Source: Bacteroidota bacterium (GTDB lineage Bacteria > Bacteroidota > Bacteroidia > Bacteroidales > Prolixibacteraceae). Taken from it: a stretch of 15,843 nt of DNA. The notes beneath the pieces are model-generated. The model saw nothing but the letters and a program-made list of their open reading frames with translations, was not told where the DNA came from and made no database searches. Numbering within the stretch: position 1 is the first letter of the stretch; every line of letters begins with the position of its first letter. The stretch lies in the NCBI GenBank assembly GCA_023393265.1, contig JAEWME010000017.1, positions 1 through 15,843 of the forward strand, read 5' to 3'. The position numbers were made by a program, and so were the translations under genes. Positions 13,111-15,843 of this stretch are shown here, in pieces.

Positions 13111-13860
13111 ATGAAACGAGTGGCCGGAATGTTTGCTTTGTTGTTTTTTTGCGCGATGGTATTATCGGCGCAAACGAAGGGCACGTTATCGGTTTCGGCG
13201 GTTACCTGCACTGCCGGTGGAAATTATGCTCCCAAAAACGTGATTGCCATCTGGGTAGAGGACAGTTCAGGAAAATTTGTAAAGACATTGCTTCAGTATG
13301 GAACCAAACGAAAAACTTTTCTGAACAACTGGGGATCAGCGACCCGAGCTGCAGGAAGCAGCTACAATTCAACCGATGCAGTTACCGGCGCAACCCGTAC
13401 GGCTTTTGGAACGGTATATTGTAATTGGGATGGAACGGATTTTAACAAAAAATTGATGGCAGACGGTGAATACAGGCTGAGGCTGGAGCTGACCGACAAA
13501 AACGCCACCGGGAATGTGCTTACTTACCCATTTAATAAAGGGCCGAAAAACCAAAGTATGGCGCCATCGGCAGTTTCGGGCTTTTCGGCAGTTTCGATTA
13601 ACTGGACAACAGCTAAAATTCCTGGTGTGAACAAAACACCATCAGGAAACGATATTCAGATCTTTCCAAATCCGGGGCAGGGAAAATTTGCCGTTATCAC
13701 AAAAGAAATTTTGAGCCTCACGGTAACAAGTCTAACCGGGCGAGTCGTCTGTATCAGTCAGAACCCAACGGTCGACATAACAGATCAGCCCAATGGTGTA
13801 TATTTTATTACGATCAAAACGCCGAAGGAAACTGTCACTCAAAAGATCATCAAGAATTAA
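13111..13860 (+). CDS. Secreted DUF2271-like protein with type IX secretion sorting domain
   Basis: This 249-residue protein has three parts. Residues 1-21 are a signal peptide (MKRVAGMFALLFFCAMVLSAQ). Residues about 23-140 look like a DUF2271 domain: KNVIAIWVEDSSGKFVKTL, then TDAVTGATRTAFG and YCNWDGTDFNKKLMADGEYR. Residues 184-249 are a T9SS type A sorting domain (IFPNPGQGKF, LTSLTGRVV, DQPNGVYFITI and the final QKIIKN), directing the protein across the outer membrane and to the surface. DAVTGATRT (89-97) fits the D-x-x-[ST]-G-A-[ST]-x-[ST] flavinylation pattern, with Thr95 as possible FMN acceptor. The open frame extends up to an ATG at 12967, but 13111 gives the signal peptide and follows an exact minus-7 box. 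The biological role is unknown. It stands alone as a transcription unit. Confidence 0.85.
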   Translation: MKRVAGMFALLFFCAMVLSAQTKGTLSVSAVTCTAGGNYAPKNVIAIWVEDSSGKFVKTLLQYGTKRKTFLNNWGSATRAAGSSYNSTDAVTGATRTAFGTVYCNWDGTDFNKKLMADGEYRLRLELTDKNATGNVLTYPFNKGPKNQSMAPSAVSGFSAVSINWTTAKIPGVNKTPSGNDIQIFPNPGQGKFAVITKEILSLTVTSLTGRVVCISQNPTVDITDQPNGVYFITIKTPKETVTQKIIKN

Positions 13861-13940
13861 TCAGCCTTTAATCTTTCTTAGGAATCCATCCAGTGTTTGG
13901 TGATTGGATCTTTCGGTATAATGCTGGTATATAATGGATT

Positions 13941-14504
13941 TTATAATTCGGCCAAAAAATGGCAGGTTTTGTTGCCACGCCTCACCGATTCGAGAATTTT
14001 CAGGCTGATAGGGCGTCCGAGTGCGGTTTCGAAAATGGTTTGATGCGTGGCGCGGGTGCACTCGCAATGCAGGTCGTGAGGCTTTGCAGGCCGGTATTTG
14101 TCTGCCGGGCAGTAACATCCCGACGAAACTTCACCGTATCGGATGTGTACCTTATTATCTTCCTGCCATACTTCGAAGTTACTTTTGTAGACCTCAATCA
14201 GCTTGTTCAGGTCGCCTTTGCCTTTTTCGGCAATATCGCTCTTAAATTTGAACCGGTTGAAACATCCGCGTCCACAACCAGCCATTAGTTTTATTTTTGT
14301 CTCTTCGTCGAGTTCCGTTTCGATGGTATTCATCAGGTCGGCAAGCCAGTTTTGCACAAATTCTTTTTCCTGAATCAGTTGCTGGTATTTTTCATCCTCA
14401 GGAGCAGTTGATTCGGCTGCCACCAATTTGGAAACGGGTATCAGGAAACAACCGGAACAAACGCCCAGTGTAAGTGAGTTTTTAAAAAAGTCTTTTCTGT
14501 CCAT
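13941..14504 (-). CDS. Exported cysteine-rich protein of unknown function
   Basis: I do not recognise this 187-residue protein with certainty. It begins MDRKDFFKNSLTLG with a hydrophobic stretch to residue 30. This resembles a Tat signal, but with Arg-Lys in place of the twin arginines. The mature part has an acidic helical stretch (35-72) and ordered cysteines: CGRGC (77 and 81), GCYCP (130 and 132) and HCECTRATHQ (147 and 149). A final LESVRRGNKTCHF (Cys181) follows, whose pattern recalls the ends of V4R and amino-thiazoline-carboxylate hydrolase-like domains. The CX3C and two CXC pairs suggest a bound metal or cluster. Cys16 and Cys19 in the signal region could instead be seen as lipobox-like, but the spacing is poor. 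It lies 100 bp downstream of the cardiolipin synthase gene on the same strand and may be co-transcribed with it. Confidence 0.75.
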   Translation of the reverse strand: MDRKDFFKNSLTLGVCSGCFLIPVSKLVAAESTAPEDEKYQQLIQEKEFVQNWLADLMNTIETELDEETKIKLMAGCGRGCFNRFKFKSDIAEKGKGDLNKLIEVYKSNFEVWQEDNKVHIRYGEVSSGCYCPADKYRPAKPHDLHCECTRATHQTIFETALGRPISLKILESVRRGNKTCHFLAEL

Positions 14505-14604
14505 GTTAGTTAATTGAAGATTTTTACAAAGAGACAGTTTACCTCTGGAACATCCCCTAAATTGCTTGGTGAATGACAGAAAAGGGTTGATGAAAACAGA
14601 CGAA

Positions 14605-15843
14605 TCAAAGCATAGGGCTCAGCAGTCGGGCGAAAGACTCCTTGATTTTATTTAGCCTTGGCCGTTTTGTCCACTTCTCCAGAAAAACCTGTTCGCTTTT
14701 CGATTGATCGTTTAGAAACTGTGCTGCCAGTGTTTGGGCAATCTCCGGGTCATAAATCATCGCATTTACTTCAAAATTGGTTTCAAGGCTCCTGAAATCG
14801 AGGTTGGCCGTGCCAACAGAAGAGAACACATCGTCAACTACAATGACTTTGCTGTGGGTGAATCCGGCTTTGTAGAAGTATATTTTTATGCCTGCTTCGA
14901 GCAATTCTTCGATGTATGAATTTGTCCCCCATTTGGGTGTGATGGCATCCGAAAGCCCCGGAACGATGATCCTGACATCAACTCCACCGAGCGCTGCCGT
15001 TTTTAGGGCTGTGACAATATCAGAGGTTGGCATTAGGTAGGGTGTCGAAATATAGACGTATTCATTGGCCGAGGCAATGGCCATAAAATAGGCCTGGCTG
15101 ATGCTTTCCCAATCGGAATCGGGGCCGCTGGCTGTCATTTGAACCAGCTTGCCGATACCCGGTACAAATGGCCTGAAATAGTTGTCGCCCCGAAGCACTT
15201 CTTTCGAGACAAAATACCAATCGGCCATAAAAATGATCTGGAGCGCAGTGGCAGCCCCTCCTTTCACTTTCAGGTGCGTGTCGCGCCAGGCACCAATCTC
15301 CGGAATTCCTTCGAGGTAGCGGTCGGCAAAGTTGAGGCCACCTACAAATGCAGTTTCTCCGTCGACCACGAGAATTTTGCGGTGATTCCGGTAGTTCACC
15401 CTCGAAGTGAGCATCGGGAAACGCACTTTCATGAAACAGTCGACCTGAACACCTGCATCCGACATCGACCGGATAAATTTTTTATTTAGCTCCCAACTTC
15501 CAACATCGTCAAAAATGAGGCGCACCTCTACACCTTCTTTTGCTTTCCGGATAAGCGTTTCACGAAGCCTGTTGCCAATTTTGTCGTTTTCGATGATGTA
15601 ATATTCGAGGTGGATGTGGTGGCGGGCATTTTCCATGGCCTCAAAAATCTCAGGAAAAGTCTGGTCTCCGTTCAAAAGAACTTTTACCTCGTTATCGCTA
15701 GTTAGTATCGCATTCGAGTTGGTAAGCATCAGGTTGATGAGTCGCCGTTTTTCGAATAGTTTTTCACCAAGCAAGGTGTGGTTTTTCGGCAAATTGTCGA
15801 GTTGTTCCAATGTCAGATTTCGAAGTTTTTCGAGGTCTTTGAG
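14605..15843 (-). CDS. cls: Cardiolipin synthase, phospholipase D family (5' end missing)
   Basis: This inner-membrane enzyme joins two phosphatidylglycerols (or related phospholipids) to cardiolipin. The 412 visible codons contain both PLD catalytic HKD motifs, HRKILVVDGETAFVGG and HSKVIVVDDVFSSVG, at about residues 154 and 330 of the fragment. The Cls-typical HLEYYIIENDKIG precedes the first motif, and the fragment ends near SFARLLSPML. The frame stays open through the right edge: the codon at 15810 is a TTG (Leu) inside the protein, not a start. About 70 residues, normally two membrane helices, lie outside the window. Both active-site halves are complete, so the gene looks functional. No terminator is seen before the cysteine-rich gene downstream. 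Confidence 0.93.
   Translation of the reverse strand, partial: LKDLEKLRNLTLEQLDNLPKNHTLLGEKLFEKRRLINLMLTNSNAILTSDNEVKVLLNGDQTFPEIFEAMENARHHIHLEYYIIENDKIGNRLRETLIRKAKEGVEVRLIFDDVGSWELNKKFIRSMSDAGVQVDCFMKVRFPMLTSRVNYRNHRKILVVDGETAFVGGLNFADRYLEGIPEIGAWRDTHLKVKGGAATALQIIFMADWYFVSKEVLRGDNYFRPFVPGIGKLVQMTASGPDSDWESISQAYFMAIASANEYVYISTPYLMPTSDIVTALKTAALGGVDVRIIVPGLSDAITPKWGTNSYIEELLEAGIKIYFYKAGFTHSKVIVVDDVFSSVGTANLDFRSLETNFEVNAMIYDPEIAQTLAAQFLNDQSKSEQVFLEKWTKRPRLNKIKESFARLLSPML

Noticed and set aside
13884..13909. Weak inverted repeat (ATCCA/TGGAT) between the T9SS-tail gene and the Cys-rich gene
   Set aside because: The stem is short and bulged, with only CTTTCGG after it, so it is not convincing as a terminator.
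13861..14118. Leftward 85-codon frame overlapping the end of the Cys-rich gene, considered as a frameshifted extension
   Set aside because: The Cys-rich protein already ends with a complete family-like tail (Cys-His-Phe), and the alternative frame gives an unrelated basic composition.

Overview
The window looks like chromosomal DNA of a member of the Bacteroidota, most likely a Marinilabiliales/Bacteroidales-type heterotroph. The reasons are a type IX secretion (T9SS) sorting tail, TAnnTTTG-like promoter boxes, A-rich leaders in place of Shine-Dalgarno sites, the lpxK-punA gene pair, and signal peptides ending in Ala-Gln. The family and genus cannot be fixed from sequence alone. I see no rRNA, tRNA, insertion sequence, integrase or CRISPR array, and base composition looks even throughout.

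Layout. Positions 1-1025 hold the 3' part of an S41 C-terminal processing protease. It is separated by a strong two-way terminator (1056-1096) from a six-gene leftward operon at 6300-1095. That operon encodes a CrtD-type desaturase, a CruF hydratase, a CrtW-type ketolase, an acyltransferase, a GT2 glycosyltransferase and a secreted helical-repeat protein. Every junction in it overlaps. A 107-bp AT-rich divergent promoter region (6301-6407) carries an inverted repeat, and from it crtI and crtB run rightward (6408-8709). Next comes a rightward housekeeping run: lpxK, punA, a GNAT acetyltransferase and a serine racemase-like PLP enzyme (8809-12140), closed by a second two-way terminator. The right third holds a leftward secreted NTF2-like protein, a 424-bp non-coding gap, a rightward secreted DUF2271-like/T9SS-tail protein, a leftward cysteine-rich exported protein, and a leftward cardiolipin synthase cut by the right edge.

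Function. The eight carotenoid genes form a nearly complete tailoring set. CrtB makes phytoene and CrtI desaturates it. CruF hydrates the psi end at C-1', CrtD desaturates C-3',4', and CrtW places a 4-keto group on a beta ring. The glycosyltransferase and acyltransferase would then add a sugar and a fatty acid to the 1'-hydroxyl. The predicted product is a monocyclic keto-carotenoid acyl-glycoside of the deoxyflexixanthin/salinixanthin type. No lycopene cyclase, 3-hydroxylase or GGPP synthase is in the window, so either a cyclase lies elsewhere or the pathway is unusual.

The most interesting leads are this predicted pigment, the secreted helical-repeat gene welded to the pigment operon, the operator-like repeat between the two pigment operons, a possible FMN-attachment motif in the T9SS-tail protein, and the cysteine-rich exported protein beside cardiolipin synthase.
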